A stretch of 64,000 bases of DNA from Pseudomonadota bacterium (GTDB lineage Bacteria; Myxococcota_A; Polyangia; Polyangiales; Polyangiaceae), in assembly GCA_023423895.1 (NCBI GenBank), contig JAFAER010000050.1, positions 10,939 to 74,938 on the forward strand, given 5' to 3'. Each line of letters opens with the position of its first letter. Position 1 is the stretch's first letter. Under the pieces are notes generated by a model. That model had not been told where the DNA came from. It made no database searches and saw nothing but the letters and a program-made list of their open reading frames with translations. Positions 50,114 through 58,921 of the stretch are shown here, piece after piece. The translations under genes and the position numbers were made by a program.

Positions 50114-52725
50114 AGAACGACACCAAAGACGCCACGCTCGTCGGCGTCCCCTCGCGCTCCGGCGCTCGTTCACGCGCACTTCGCCTCCTTACCGGTACGG
50201 TCGACCTCGCCGCCGGACGGCCGTGGCTCGTCGTCTTCGTTGCGCTGCTGCTGCTTGCGGCGTGCGGAGCCTACGCGCGCGGGATCGACGTGCGCTCCGA
50301 CCTGGCAGAGCTCCTGCCACGCGACAGCCCTGCGTTTCGCGCCTTCGAGCACCAGGCCGGGCGCGCCGGCGGCAGCTCGATGCTGATCGCGATCGTCTCC
50401 TCGCCGTCGCGCGAGACGAACGAACGGTATGTCGATGCGCTCGCCGGACGTCTCGACGAGGTCCAGCGGCGGCGGCCGGATCTCGTTTCGTACGTCGAGA
50501 GCGGGACGCGCGACGTCCGCGCCTACTACGAAGCGAACAAGTGGCTCTACGCGGATCTCGACGAGCTCGAGCGAATCGACGCGGACCTCGATCGGCAGAT
50601 CGCGATCCGGAGCGGCATGGTCGAAGACCTCCTCGCCGAGGACGCTCCGCGAGCGCCGAGCATGCCCGCACCGGTAGCGGAGCCGGTCGCTGCGGGCTCT
50701 CAGGCCTCCGTGAAGAAGGACGCGCTCGGCCTTTCCGAGGCGCTCGCCCGCTGGAAGGAGCACGTCCACAGTAAGGATTCCTTTCCGAGCGGGTACTTCG
50801 CCGCGCGCGACGGAACGCTCCTCGGCGTTCGTGTCGCGTCGAACGCATCGCTCGGCGGGTCCCTCGGCGACGAGCTGCTCGCGGAGGTACGGCAGATCAC
50901 CGATGAGCTCTCGCGCGCCCCCGAATACGCGGGAGTGACCGTCGGCTTCACGGGGGACATCGCCAGCGCCGCAGGTGAGAAGAAGGCCCTCGTGAACGAG
51001 GCCGTCGGCGCGACTGCGATCGCGGTGGCGATCATCCTCTTGTCGATCGTCCTCTACTTCCGCTCGGGATGGGCGCTCGTCGTCATCGGCATCCCTGTCG
51101 CGTTCGGGGTGAGCGCGGCGTATGCGTTTGCACGCTTCACCTTCGGCTACGTGAACGCGGCGGGTGCGTTCCTCGGCGCCATCATCGTCGGGAACGGGAT
51201 CAACTATCCGATCGTCCTCTTCGCGCGATACCGCGAGTTCCGCGCGCTCGGGATGCCCGCCGACGTCGCGCGCCGCGAGGCAGTCGTCAATGCGCTACGC
51301 GCCGAGCTCGTCGGAGCCTGCGTCGCCGCGATCGCGTACGGGTCGCTGGCGGTGACGGAGTTCCGCGGCTTCCGCCAGTTCGGCCTCATCGGCTTCGTCG
51401 GCATGCTTCTCGTGTGGCTCAGCATCGTCCCCCTGGTCCCGGCGATCATCGTGTTGACGGAGCGCGTTCGTCGCTCGACGCGAAAGCACGCTGCATCCGG
51501 AGCGCCGGGCGCGCTCGCACGCGCAGTCGGACGGTGGACGACGTCGTCACCGCGCCTGTTCGTCGCGATCGGTACGCTCGGTACGCTCGTCGCGCTCGCT
51601 CACCTGCCCGGCTGGATCGTCGACCCGTGGGAGTACGACTTCGGAAAGCTCGGTTCGCGATCGAGCGACGTCAGCGGCGCGGGAGAGTGGTCGAACAAGG
51701 CCAACGAAGTCTTCGGCGGAAAGATGAACATCGCCGGCGCGCTGATGATCGCAGACGCTCCCGAACAGGTTCCTCTCCTGAAGAGGCAGATCCTCGACAA
51801 CGACGCGCGCGATCCTCAGGGACGGATGATCGCCGACATCACGACGGTCGACGATGCGCTTCCCGGCGACGCCGAGCTCCAGCGACGAAAGCTCGAGGTG
51901 CTCGACCGCATCCGCGAGCGCCTCACGCCCCGCGTGCTCGCGAGCCTCGATGACGCGGAGCGCGCGACCGTCGACGAGGCCGTCCCACCAGGGTCGTTGG
52001 GGGTCCTCGAGCCCGCCGACCTGCCCGGTCTCTTACGCCGCCGCTTCACGGAGCGCAGCGGACGCCTCGGAACGGTCTTCTACGTGAAGCCGCGCAACGA
52101 CGTCGTGTTCGCCGACGGCCACAATCACATCCGGCTGTCTCGGACGACCGACAACGTTCGTCTCCCGGACGGCACCGTCGTGATGACGGCGAGCCGCTCG
52201 ACGATCTTCGCCGAGCTCCTGTCGTCGCTGCGACGCGACGGTCCGCTCGCGAGCGTGGTCTCGTTCGGAGCGGTCGCCGTGGTCGTTTTCATCTTCGCGC
52301 GAGACCTGCGCGTGGCGGTCGCTGTCCTCGGCGCGCTCCTACTAGGCGTCTCGTGGCTGCTCGGCTTTGCCGCGGGCACCGGCGCACGGCTCGACTACGT
52401 GAGCTTCATCGCCCTTCCGATCACCTTCGGCATCGCCTCCGAGTATCCGTTCAACCTCGCCGATCGCGTGCGGCTCCTGGAAGGTGACGTCGAGGCGGCG
52501 GTCACGCGATCGGGCGGCCCCGTGCTGCTGTGCAGCTTCACGACGATCGTCGGCTACGGCTCGCTGCTACTCTCCGACTTCCAGGCGCTCGCGTCCTTCG
52601 GCAAGCTCGCTGTCGTCGGCGAGATCGCCTGCGTGTTCGCAGCCGTCTTCGTCATGCCCTCCGTGCTCGTCCTGATGCAGCGGCGCCGGCCCGCACGAGA
52701 CGTTCAGCGCAGAGGCTTGGCGTAG
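50110..52725 (+). CDS. MMPL/RND-family exporter
   Basis: An 871-residue protein of the MMPL (HpnN-like) RND group with two sets of six transmembrane helices. An outer domain follows helix 1 (GIDVRSDLAELLPRDSP...). Helical blocks such as NEAVGATAIAVAIILLSIVLYF and AAGAFLGAIIVGNGINYPIVLFARYREF lie in the first half; the second repeats them (YVSFIALPITFGIASEYPFNLADRVR). Proteins of this family export lipids such as hopanoids or mycolates. Its start overlaps the GT87-like gene by ATGA, and its end overlaps the convergent YdcF-family gene by 22 bases. The substrate is unknown. Confidence 0.88.
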   Translation: MKNDTKDATLVGVPSRSGARSRALRLLTGTVDLAAGRPWLVVFVALLLLAACGAYARGIDVRSDLAELLPRDSPAFRAFEHQAGRAGGSSMLIAIVSSPSRETNERYVDALAGRLDEVQRRRPDLVSYVESGTRDVRAYYEANKWLYADLDELERIDADLDRQIAIRSGMVEDLLAEDAPRAPSMPAPVAEPVAAGSQASVKKDALGLSEALARWKEHVHSKDSFPSGYFAARDGTLLGVRVASNASLGGSLGDELLAEVRQITDELSRAPEYAGVTVGFTGDIASAAGEKKALVNEAVGATAIAVAIILLSIVLYFRSGWALVVIGIPVAFGVSAAYAFARFTFGYVNAAGAFLGAIIVGNGINYPIVLFARYREFRALGMPADVARREAVVNALRAELVGACVAAIAYGSLAVTEFRGFRQFGLIGFVGMLLVWLSIVPLVPAIIVLTERVRRSTRKHAASGAPGALARAVGRWTTSSPRLFVAIGTLGTLVALAHLPGWIVDPWEYDFGKLGSRSSDVSGAGEWSNKANEVFGGKMNIAGALMIADAPEQVPLLKRQILDNDARDPQGRMIADITTVDDALPGDAELQRRKLEVLDRIRERLTPRVLASLDDAERATVDEAVPPGSLGVLEPADLPGLLRRRFTERSGRLGTVFYVKPRNDVVFADGHNHIRLSRTTDNVRLPDGTVVMTASRSTIFAELLSSLRRDGPLASVVSFGAVAVVVFIFARDLRVAVAVLGALLLGVSWLLGFAAGTGARLDYVSFIALPITFGIASEYPFNLADRVRLLEGDVEAAVTRSGGPVLLCSFTTIVGYGSLLLSDFQALASFGKLAVVGEIACVFAAVFVMPSVLVLMQRRRPARDVQRRGLA

Positions 52726-53501
52726 CCCTGGAAGCGGTAGATGTGGAGGCCCGCCATCTCGCGGATCGTGGCCGTGGAGTGCGCGAGGTACGCGACGCGA
52801 GGCAGCCAGGAGCCTGCTCCAGGGCTGTGCTGGGCGTGCGCCCGGAAGTCGACGGCGAGGCGATCGACCTTCATCCCCACGGCTTCGAAGCACTCGGCGG
52901 CACGGGGCATGTGGAACGCGCTCGTCACGATGAGGACCTTCTGGAAGCCGCGCTCGTTCACGATCCGCTGCGAGTACACGGCGTTCTCGCGCGTGTTGCG
53001 CGCCTCGTCCTCGAGGATGACGCGTGACGGGTCGACTCCCCATGCGACGATCTGACGGGCGAGCACGCGTGCTTCGCTGAACTCCGCGAGATCCGGGTGC
53101 TCCGGCCCACCGGAGACGATGGCGAACCGGGCCCGCCCTTCCGCGAGGAGGCGGTGGGTCGCGATGAGGCGCTCGACGTTGTCATTGAACGCCGGCTGGC
53201 CGGTCTCCATCGCGACCCGCTCGTCCCCGAGGCCGCCGAGGAGGATCACGACGTCGTAGGTCTCGTCCGGCCGGTACGTCGAGGGCGTTGCGTGCTCGAG
53301 GCGATAGAAGAGCCGGTTCGCGACCGGCTCGAGCGAGAAGAAGAGGAGGACCACCAGCCCGGCGACGCCTGCGAGTCTACGGCGCTTCCACCGCTCCGGC
53401 CGGCGCGGACGCCGCCACGGGACGGCGACCGCGAGCAGGAGCACGCCCCACGTGTACGGGCTGAGGAAGATGTCGAGGAGCTTCGAGAGGACGAAGAACA
53501 C
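52704..53501 (-). CDS. YdcF/ElyC-family (DUF218) membrane protein
   Basis: A 265-residue protein. GTG 53501 has GGGAAA upstream and lies 18 bases after the ferritin-like stop, so it is in one operon. Two hydrophobic helices open the protein (FVLSKLLDIFLSPYTWGVLLLAVAV, GVAGLVVLLFFSLEPVA), followed by the DUF218 core: DVVILLGG, IATHRLLAEGRARFAIVSGG, EARNTRENAVYSQRI, VLIVTSAFHMPRAAECFEAVGM. ElyC is involved in envelope maintenance in E. coli. It converges on the MMPL gene with a 22-base overlap. Confidence 0.85.
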   Translation of the reverse strand: MFFVLSKLLDIFLSPYTWGVLLLAVAVPWRRPRRPERWKRRRLAGVAGLVVLLFFSLEPVANRLFYRLEHATPSTYRPDETYDVVILLGGLGDERVAMETGQPAFNDNVERLIATHRLLAEGRARFAIVSGGPEHPDLAEFSEARVLARQIVAWGVDPSRVILEDEARNTRENAVYSQRIVNERGFQKVLIVTSAFHMPRAAECFEAVGMKVDRLAVDFRAHAQHSPGAGSWLPRVAYLAHSTATIREMAGLHIYRFQGYAKPLR

Positions 53502-53518
53502 GAGATTTCCCGATCGCG

Positions 53519-54211
53519 TCAGCGACTCTCGGTCGAGCCGGCGAAGGCGGCACGTGCGTCGATGCCAAAGCGCCCGAACCGAGGAGCCCAGTCGCGTTCG
53601 AGCGTCTTCTCGACGGAGGATCGATAAAGCGCGAGCGGCATGAGCCCCCACGCGCGTTCGGCGCTGCTCGGCTCGAGCACGTTGCCGGTCTCTGGAGCGT
53701 AGGCCGACCGCAACCGCGCGAACCAGGAAGGCAGCTCGCGCACGACGAGCTCGCGAAGGAGGCCCCCGAGCTCGTGCTCCATCAGCGACTCCAGGAGCAT
53801 CCATCCGAAGTCGCGATGACGGACCTCGTCACGAAGAATGCGGTCGAGCGCACGGCGCGCCACCGGCACGGTGCAGCCTTCGCGGAGCTCCTTGAACAGC
53901 GGCACGGCGACCGTCTCTCCCAGACAGAAGACGTCGACCGCCGTACGGACGACGTCGTGCTCGAGAGGCGCGCCCTCGTGCCGCTCGAGCGCCAGGCTCT
54001 CGCGCACGAGGCGCGGCCCTCCGCTGCCGCCCGCCGCGAGGAAGACGGCGTGGCTCATCTCGGCATGGTCGATCTCGTCGCCGGCGATCCGGAGCCCGGC
54101 GCGGACGAGATCGGGCGAAGCGCCCATCTGGATCAGCCAGAGCGTCAGGTGCTGCGTGATCGCGGCCGAGCGGTACTCGGCCTCGACGCGTCGAAGCCAT
54201 TCGCCGCGCAC
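53519..54211 (-). CDS. Ferritin-like protein
   Basis: A helical di-metal-type protein of 230 residues from GTG 54211. Landmarks: EAEYRSAAITQHLTLWLIQMGA (first helix Glu), GDEIDHAEMSHAVFLAAGG (Glu/His), and EVRHRDFGWMLLESLMEHEL (Glu/His). There is no ATG or clear ribosome site near the start, and the frame is open upstream to a CTG at 54320-54322, at the stop of the small membrane protein gene. The start is therefore uncertain. The function is probably redox or oxygenase on an unknown substrate. It lies in one operon with a 72-residue membrane protein and the YdcF-family gene. Confidence 0.75.
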   Translation of the reverse strand: MRGEWLRRVEAEYRSAAITQHLTLWLIQMGASPDLVRAGLRIAGDEIDHAEMSHAVFLAAGGSGGPRLVRESLALERHEGAPLEHDVVRTAVDVFCLGETVAVPLFKELREGCTVPVARRALDRILRDEVRHRDFGWMLLESLMEHELGGLLRELVVRELPSWFARLRSAYAPETGNVLEPSSAERAWGLMPLALYRSSVEKTLERDWAPRFGRFGIDARAAFAGSTESR

Positions 54212-54318
54212 GGCATCGGTCGCGACGAGGGCGGTCTTCCGTCGGCGCGAGGCAGGCGCAGATGTGCCCGGCTCGCTCGAGGAGCTACGGACCTTCGACG
54301 TGCGCTTCGACGCGGTGC

Positions 54319-54537
54319 TCAGATCGACGTCCCTCGAAAGAAGTAGACGAACCCGGCGAGGACGATCGAAAGGAACACGACGATGGCGGCCGCAGCCGCC
54401 CATTCGTGGACCTTGTTCACCGGCTCCGGCGGAGCTCCTGGAACCGGCGAAGCGGCACGCGTCTCCGAGCCGCGCGGCGCGCCTGGCGCCTCCACCGACG
54501 CGAGGGGAGACGGGACCTTCGGTTCCTCCTCGGACAT
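54319..54537 (-). CDS. Small single-pass membrane protein
   Basis: A 72-residue protein: a disordered Glu/Pro/Ala start and one C-terminal transmembrane helix (WAAAAAIVVFLSIVLAGFVYFF), ending FRGTSI. ATG 54537 gives the first Met; no good ribosome site is seen. It lies on the same strand upstream of the ferritin-like gene, so it may anchor or assist it. The family is not recognised. Confidence 0.65.
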   Translation of the reverse strand: MSEEEPKVPSPLASVEAPGAPRGSETRAASPVPGAPPEPVNKVHEWAAAAAIVVFLSIVLAGFVYFFRGTSI

Positions 54538-54679
54538 GCGGGCAGCGTCGCGATGATCGGCCCGCGTGTCCAGCGCCCCGCTCCGACCGACCGCTTTTTC
54601 GACGAGATCTCGCGCGGTTCCACGCATTGTGAGCGCGGACGAAATTTTGGCTCCCCGTGGATCGACATACCCGTGGACG
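54538..54679. promoter_or_regulatory. Divergent promoter region of the ECF sigma operon
   Basis: 142 bases between the small membrane protein start and the ECF sigma start. ECF promoters are often self-recognised; GAAATTTTGG near 54648 is AT-rich against the surroundings and could hold part of such a site. This is weak. Confidence 0.3.
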
Positions 54680-55303
54680 ATGATCCAAGCGCTCATGACG
54701 ACGGCGCTGCTCGCGTCGACCGAAGCCCCTTCCCTGCATGAACAGGCCGGTGATCTCCGGCCGCTCGTGCGAGCGGTCGTGGCATGTGTCCTTCGCGAGC
54801 GAGCGGACCATGCAGACGTCGAGGACTGCACGAGCGAAGCGCTCCGCCGCGCGTTCGAGTCCCAGGCGCAGGCCCGAGGCCCCATGCGTCCGTGGGTCCT
54901 CGGCATCGCGCGCCACGTCGCGCTCGACACGCTCCGCGCGCGTCAGAGGCAGCGCGCCCGCAACGTCGATCTGCCAGAAGACGCGCCGAGCTCGACCGCC
55001 GCCGTCGTCGATCGGCTCGCGGATCCGAGCGCGGGCGCGGACGAGCAGATCGAGCTCGCCCAGCGCGCCGCTCGAGTGCGTCGGGTGATGCAGACGTTGC
55101 CCGAGGGACCGCGCACGGCCCTCGAGCTGTTTCATCTCGAGGGACTTTCTTATCAGGATGTGTCGAAGCGGCTCGGGGTACCGCTCGGAACCGTAGCCAC
55201 GTGGGTCACGCGCGGCCGCAAGGCGATGGCCGAAGCGCTCGAAGACGAAATCGAGCGTTCGAAGCCGAAGACCTCCCTCGCCGCCGCCGGAGGAGAACGA
55301 TGA
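54680..55303 (+). CDS. ECF sigma factor
   Basis: A 207-residue sigma-70-family extracytoplasmic-function factor that should direct RNA polymerase to a small regulon. Region 2 is DHADVEDCTSEALRRAFES...PWVLGIARHVALDTLRARQRQ. Region 4 is LPEGPRTALELFHLEGLSYQDVSKRLGVPLGTVATWVTRGRKAM, a helix-turn-helix for the -35 element. ATG 54680 starts the protein; ATG 54695 is possible. Its stop overlaps the anti-sigma gene start (ATGA), so both are co-translated. The pairing suggests that the sigma factor is held in check by the membrane protein that follows. Confidence 0.93.
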   Translation: MIQALMTTALLASTEAPSLHEQAGDLRPLVRAVVACVLRERADHADVEDCTSEALRRAFESQAQARGPMRPWVLGIARHVALDTLRARQRQRARNVDLPEDAPSSTAAVVDRLADPSAGADEQIELAQRAARVRRVMQTLPEGPRTALELFHLEGLSYQDVSKRLGVPLGTVATWVTRGRKAMAEALEDEIERSKPKTSLAAAGGER

Positions 55304-55848
55304 AGCACACGAACGACAGCCGGCCGAGCGAGGCCGAGCTTCTTCCGGACGAGTTGCTCTGGGCCGAAGGCGGCCACGCCAGCGACGTCGTCCTGACCGC
55401 GCTCGCTGATGGACAGGCAGCCATCGTCCCGGCCGCAGTCCAGATGCACATCGAGCGCTGCACCGTCTGCACGACCCATCTCGGACATGCAGCGCTCCTG
55501 TCGCTCCACGCAGAGTCCGAGCTCGCCGCGACGGCTGAACACGAACGTGCGACGGCACGACAGCCGCTGCCCCGATTGGCGATCGCCCTCGGACTCGCGG
55601 TGGCGGCGCTCGGACTGCTCCCGACCGTGCTCGATCCCGGCGTCGAGGCGGGCGCGCTCCACACCTTCGTCACGCGCGACGTCCCGCTGTTCGTCGGCGG
55701 GCTTCGCACACTCGCGCACCGGCTCGGAGAGCCCGGGAGCGCAGCAGGCTTGTTCGTCACCTACGCCGCCGCCGTGCTCCTCGTCGGCATGGGCATCGCC
55801 GTCGTTCGCGTCCTCCCCAACAACGCCCGGAAAGAGACTCCCCGATGA
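55300..55848 (+). CDS. Membrane anti-sigma factor
   Basis: A 182-residue protein. GGAGGAG precedes ATG 55300, which overlaps the ECF sigma stop. The N-terminal part has a putative zinc motif MHIERCTVC (His-x3-Cys-x2-Cys of ZAS-type anti-sigma factors). Two transmembrane helices follow (LAIALGLAVAALGLLPTVL and LFVTYAAAVLLVGMGIAVV) with an external loop between. It should bind the sigma factor in the cytosol and release it upon a signal. Its stop overlaps the next gene by ATGA. Confidence 0.87.
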   Translation: MKHTNDSRPSEAELLPDELLWAEGGHASDVVLTALADGQAAIVPAAVQMHIERCTVCTTHLGHAALLSLHAESELAATAEHERATARQPLPRLAIALGLAVAALGLLPTVLDPGVEAGALHTFVTRDVPLFVGGLRTLAHRLGEPGSAAGLFVTYAAAVLLVGMGIAVVRVLPNNARKETPR

Positions 55849-57173
55849 ATCCCGCGCGAATCCTCTCCATGCTCGGTGTCGCTGCGCTCGCGTTCGCGAT
55901 CCCCTTCACCGCCGGAGCGACGGTGAAGAAGGAGGGCTCATGGCCGGGCGTCGAGAAGACCGTGGACCTCGAGTTCGACGGCAAGCCGAGCGATGGCCTG
56001 AAGCAGCTCGCCAAGGGAGCCGGCTGGAGCCTCGTCGTCGCGAACGGGGTTGCGCTCGACGAGGGCGGTGGCGACGTCCACATCGAGGTGGACGATCAAC
56101 CCGCCGATGCCGTCCTCGAGGCGCTCTTCGTCGGTCGCGACGTCATCGCACACCGCAACGGATCGCTCGTCACCGTGATGCCCGCTTCGGGGACGCCCGT
56201 GACCGCGCCGACGCCCGTTGCACCAGCCCCACCGCCCGTTGCACCAGCTCCGCCGCCCGTGCCGACGGTGCGCGGCGAGGACCGCAGCGTCTTTGGTGGC
56301 AGCCTGGTCATCAAGAAAGACGAGATCGTCCACACCGTGACCGTCGCTGGAGGCACGTTGAAGGTCGAAGGCACGGTCACCGGCGACCTGGTCGTTGCGG
56401 GCGGCTCGGCCAAGATCGCGAGCACCGGCCGGGTCATCGGCAATGCGACCGTCTTCGGCGGCTCCCTGAAGGTCGAGAAGAACGGGCGCGTCGACGGCGA
56501 CGTCGGTGTCGCCGGCGGCTCCTTGAAGCGCGAAGAAGGCGCGATCATCGGCGGACGGATCGTCGACGACGAGCACAAAGGCAATGTGCAGATCACCGTG
56601 CACGACGGTGAAACGAAGGCGTCGGTGAAGCCTGCACGAGAGCCCCATGCGCGCTCCCGATTGTCCGAGGCCGTCCACGAGTTCGGTCAGTCGATGACGA
56701 GGATGGCGCTTCTCTTCGTGCTCGGCTGCGTGCTCCTCGCGTTGCTCGCACCGCCCATGGAGAAGCTGCGCGTCGAGATCGCGGCGCGGCCGATGCGCTC
56801 GTTCGCGATCGGCCTCGTCGGCGCTCTCGTCGGCTCGGTCGCGGCGCTCATCGTGACCGTCGTCCTCTGCGTGACCGTGATCGGTATCCCCGTCGCGTTG
56901 ATCGCCATCCTGCTGGCGATCCTCGCCTTCTATGGCGGCCTCGCCTCCGCGCTGACGACGTTCGGCGCCGCCGTCCTCGGCCATCGAACGCAGAACCCGT
57001 ATCTGCACCTGCTTCTCGGATGTGGCGCTTTCCTCGTGGTCTCGTCGATTCCCTGGCTCGGCGGCATCGTGGTCTTCGCGGTCTCCATGATCGCGATCGG
57101 CGCCCTCATCGCGACGCGGGTCGGAGGCCTCGTCGAGCGCCGCCGCCGCACGCCTCCGACCGGCCTCGTCTGA
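55845..57173 (+). CDS. STN/bactofilin-like membrane protein of the sigma operon
   Basis: A 442-residue protein with a signal peptide (residues about 1-25). An STN-like small domain comes first (KTVDLEFDGKPSDGLKQLAKGAGWSLVVANGV...), then a Pro-rich linker. Residues about 145-245 are a bactofilin/polymer-forming-type repeat (GGSLVIKKDEIVHTVTVAGGTLKVEGTVTGDLVVAGGSAKIASTGRVIGNATVFGGSLKVEKNGRVDGDVGVAGGSL), a right-handed beta-solenoid. Three or four transmembrane helices follow. It is coupled to the anti-sigma gene by ATGA. The combination suggests an envelope-stress or envelope-shape regulon; the specific role is inferred. Confidence 0.85.
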   Translation: MNPARILSMLGVAALAFAIPFTAGATVKKEGSWPGVEKTVDLEFDGKPSDGLKQLAKGAGWSLVVANGVALDEGGGDVHIEVDDQPADAVLEALFVGRDVIAHRNGSLVTVMPASGTPVTAPTPVAPAPPPVAPAPPPVPTVRGEDRSVFGGSLVIKKDEIVHTVTVAGGTLKVEGTVTGDLVVAGGSAKIASTGRVIGNATVFGGSLKVEKNGRVDGDVGVAGGSLKREEGAIIGGRIVDDEHKGNVQITVHDGETKASVKPAREPHARSRLSEAVHEFGQSMTRMALLFVLGCVLLALLAPPMEKLRVEIAARPMRSFAIGLVGALVGSVAALIVTVVLCVTVIGIPVALIAILLAILAFYGGLASALTTFGAAVLGHRTQNPYLHLLLGCGAFLVVSSIPWLGGIVVFAVSMIAIGALIATRVGGLVERRRRTPPTGLV

Positions 57174-57194
57174 AGGACGAGCTCTGTCGCCGGT

Positions 57195-57316
57195 CCATTG
57201 GCCTACTATCGGATGAGCCATTGGCCCAATTGGATGCGCCTGATTCTCCGCATTGCACGTCGATTTCAGGCGTGTCAGCGCTACTGTCTACGGCACCTGG
57301 AGGTGCCAATTGGGCC
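57195..57316 (+). promoter_or_regulatory. Candidate PdxR operator repeats
   Basis: CCATTGGCC occurs at 57195-57203 and CCATTGGCCC at 57218-57227, two direct copies 23 bp apart. GGCCCAATTGG (57223-57233) recurs in perfect inverted form as CCAATTGGGCC (57306-57316). The last copy covers the proposed TTG start (57310-57312) and lies against the ribosome site GGAGG (57299-57303). The layout suits autoregulation by a MocR/PdxR-type protein. Confidence 0.55.
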
Positions 57317-58836
57317 ACAGCATCGGGCTCGAGATCGACCCGCGGAAGGCCGAGCCGATCCATCGGCAGATCTTCGATCAGATCGTCACCCGCATTCACA
57401 CGCGCGCCTTCCCACCGGGGTACAAGCTGCCGCCGACGCGTGTGCTGGCACGCGAGCTCGCGACGCACCGGAACACGGTCGCTCGTGCTTACGCCGACCT
57501 CGAAGCGGCGGGGTTCGTCTGCGGCTCGGTCGGACGCGGGACCTACGTCGAGGAGCCGCGACCCGATGCCCGCCCGCTTCTACACTTGGAGGTGGCGCGC
57601 CCGATGCCGTGGGGGTCGCTGGTCGCGCGCGCGGCACGACCGGAGATTCTCGGACGAGCCGAGCGCTGGGCACGCCGGGTCGACGGACGCGACGTCGTCA
57701 ATCTCGCGCGGATGCAGCCTTCCGAGGACCTCGTTCCTACGGAGCTGATGCGACGGTGCATCTCGCGCGTGACCGCAGAGCACGGCCCGCGCGCGATGAG
57801 CTATGCGCCGCCCGAAGGTGTGCCGCGCCTCCGGGAACAGATCGCGCACGAGCTCACATCCCGCGGCGTCCCCGCAGCCGCGGAGGACGTGCTCGTCACG
57901 TCGGGCAGCCAGCAGGGCCTCGATCTCGTCACGCGGATGCTGGTGAACCCCGGCGAGACCGTCCTCGTCGAATCGACGACCTATTCGGGGGCCATCGACA
58001 TCTTCACGCTCGCAGGAGCACGGCTCGTCGGCCTGCCGTGCGACGACGACGGCCCCGACCTCGGCGCGCTCGAACGCGTGAATCGCTCCGACGTGAAAGC
58101 GCTCTACCTGATGCCGACGGGCCACAACCCCACCGGACGCACCATGTCCACGGAGCGGCGGCGCGCGCTCGTCGACTGGTCGCGCGCGACCGGCATCCCG
58201 CTCATCGAGGACGACTTCGTCGCCGGTCTCTCGCTCGAAGATCGCGAGGAGCCGCCCCATCTCCGCGCGCTCGACGGAGAGGTGATCCACGTCTCGACGT
58301 TCAGCAAGCGGCTGATCCCCTCGCTACGCCTCGGCTACGTCGTGGCGCCCGAGGCGCTTCGGGGCTCGCTCCGCTCGATGAAGCGTGTGATCGACCTCGC
58401 CTCGTCCGCCATCCTCCAGCACGCGCTCGCCGAGTTCATCGAACGCGGCTACTTGCGCGCGCACATGACGAGGACGACCCGCGAGTACCGCGCGCGGCGG
58501 GACGTGCTCGTCGATCAGCTCCGGCGCACGATGCCGGACGAGGTCCGCTGGCACGTGCCGACGCACGGCGTCGTGGTCTGGCTCTCGCTACCGGCGGGCA
58601 TGGATCCCGACGCAGTTTACGAAGAGGGACTCCGGCACGGCGTGCTGGTCAGCCCGAGCACGATGTGGTCTGTCGATCCGCAGGCGACGCCCGGGATCCG
58701 TGTCGCGTTCTGCGCCGAGCCCGAGGACAGGCTCGTCGAAGGCGCACGACGCCTCGGCAAGGCGATGAAGAGCTTGCTCGCGCGGAGCTCCGCCAGGCCG
58801 CGCGAACGAGAGCGCCGCGTCCTCGAGGCGGTCTGA
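57310..58836 (+). CDS. pdxR: PdxR-type MocR regulator (GntR-aminotransferase fusion)
   Basis: A 508-residue transcription regulator. TTG 57310 is chosen because GGAGG lies six bases before it. The N-terminal 70 residues are a GntR winged helix (PIHRQIFDQIVTRIHTRAFPPGYKLPPTRVLARELATHRNTVARAYADLEAAG). The rest is an aminotransferase fold with PLP-binding Lys 333 (STFSKRLIPSLRLGYV). MocR proteins of the PdxR kind sense pyridoxal phosphate and control vitamin B6 genes. It is followed on the same strand by pdxS and pdxT, whereas in many Actinobacteria pdxR is divergent. Confidence 0.9.
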   Translation: MGHSIGLEIDPRKAEPIHRQIFDQIVTRIHTRAFPPGYKLPPTRVLARELATHRNTVARAYADLEAAGFVCGSVGRGTYVEEPRPDARPLLHLEVARPMPWGSLVARAARPEILGRAERWARRVDGRDVVNLARMQPSEDLVPTELMRRCISRVTAEHGPRAMSYAPPEGVPRLREQIAHELTSRGVPAAAEDVLVTSGSQQGLDLVTRMLVNPGETVLVESTTYSGAIDIFTLAGARLVGLPCDDDGPDLGALERVNRSDVKALYLMPTGHNPTGRTMSTERRRALVDWSRATGIPLIEDDFVAGLSLEDREEPPHLRALDGEVIHVSTFSKRLIPSLRLGYVVAPEALRGSLRSMKRVIDLASSAILQHALAEFIERGYLRAHMTRTTREYRARRDVLVDQLRRTMPDEVRWHVPTHGVVVWLSLPAGMDPDAVYEEGLRHGVLVSPSTMWSVDPQATPGIRVAFCAEPEDRLVEGARRLGKAMKSLLARSSARPRERERRVLEAV

Positions 58837-58921
58837 ACGAGACGCGCTCTCACGCGCGGCGTCGCGCGAGTCCCGGGGGCCAACGAGAAGCGAAGAGAAG
58901 AGAGAGAACGAAGGAGAAGTC

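Noticed and set aside
53519..55558. A 679-codon reading of the ferritin-like frame
   Set aside because: The upstream part lies opposite the ECF sigma and anti-sigma genes and has no features; the ferritin fold begins near 54211.
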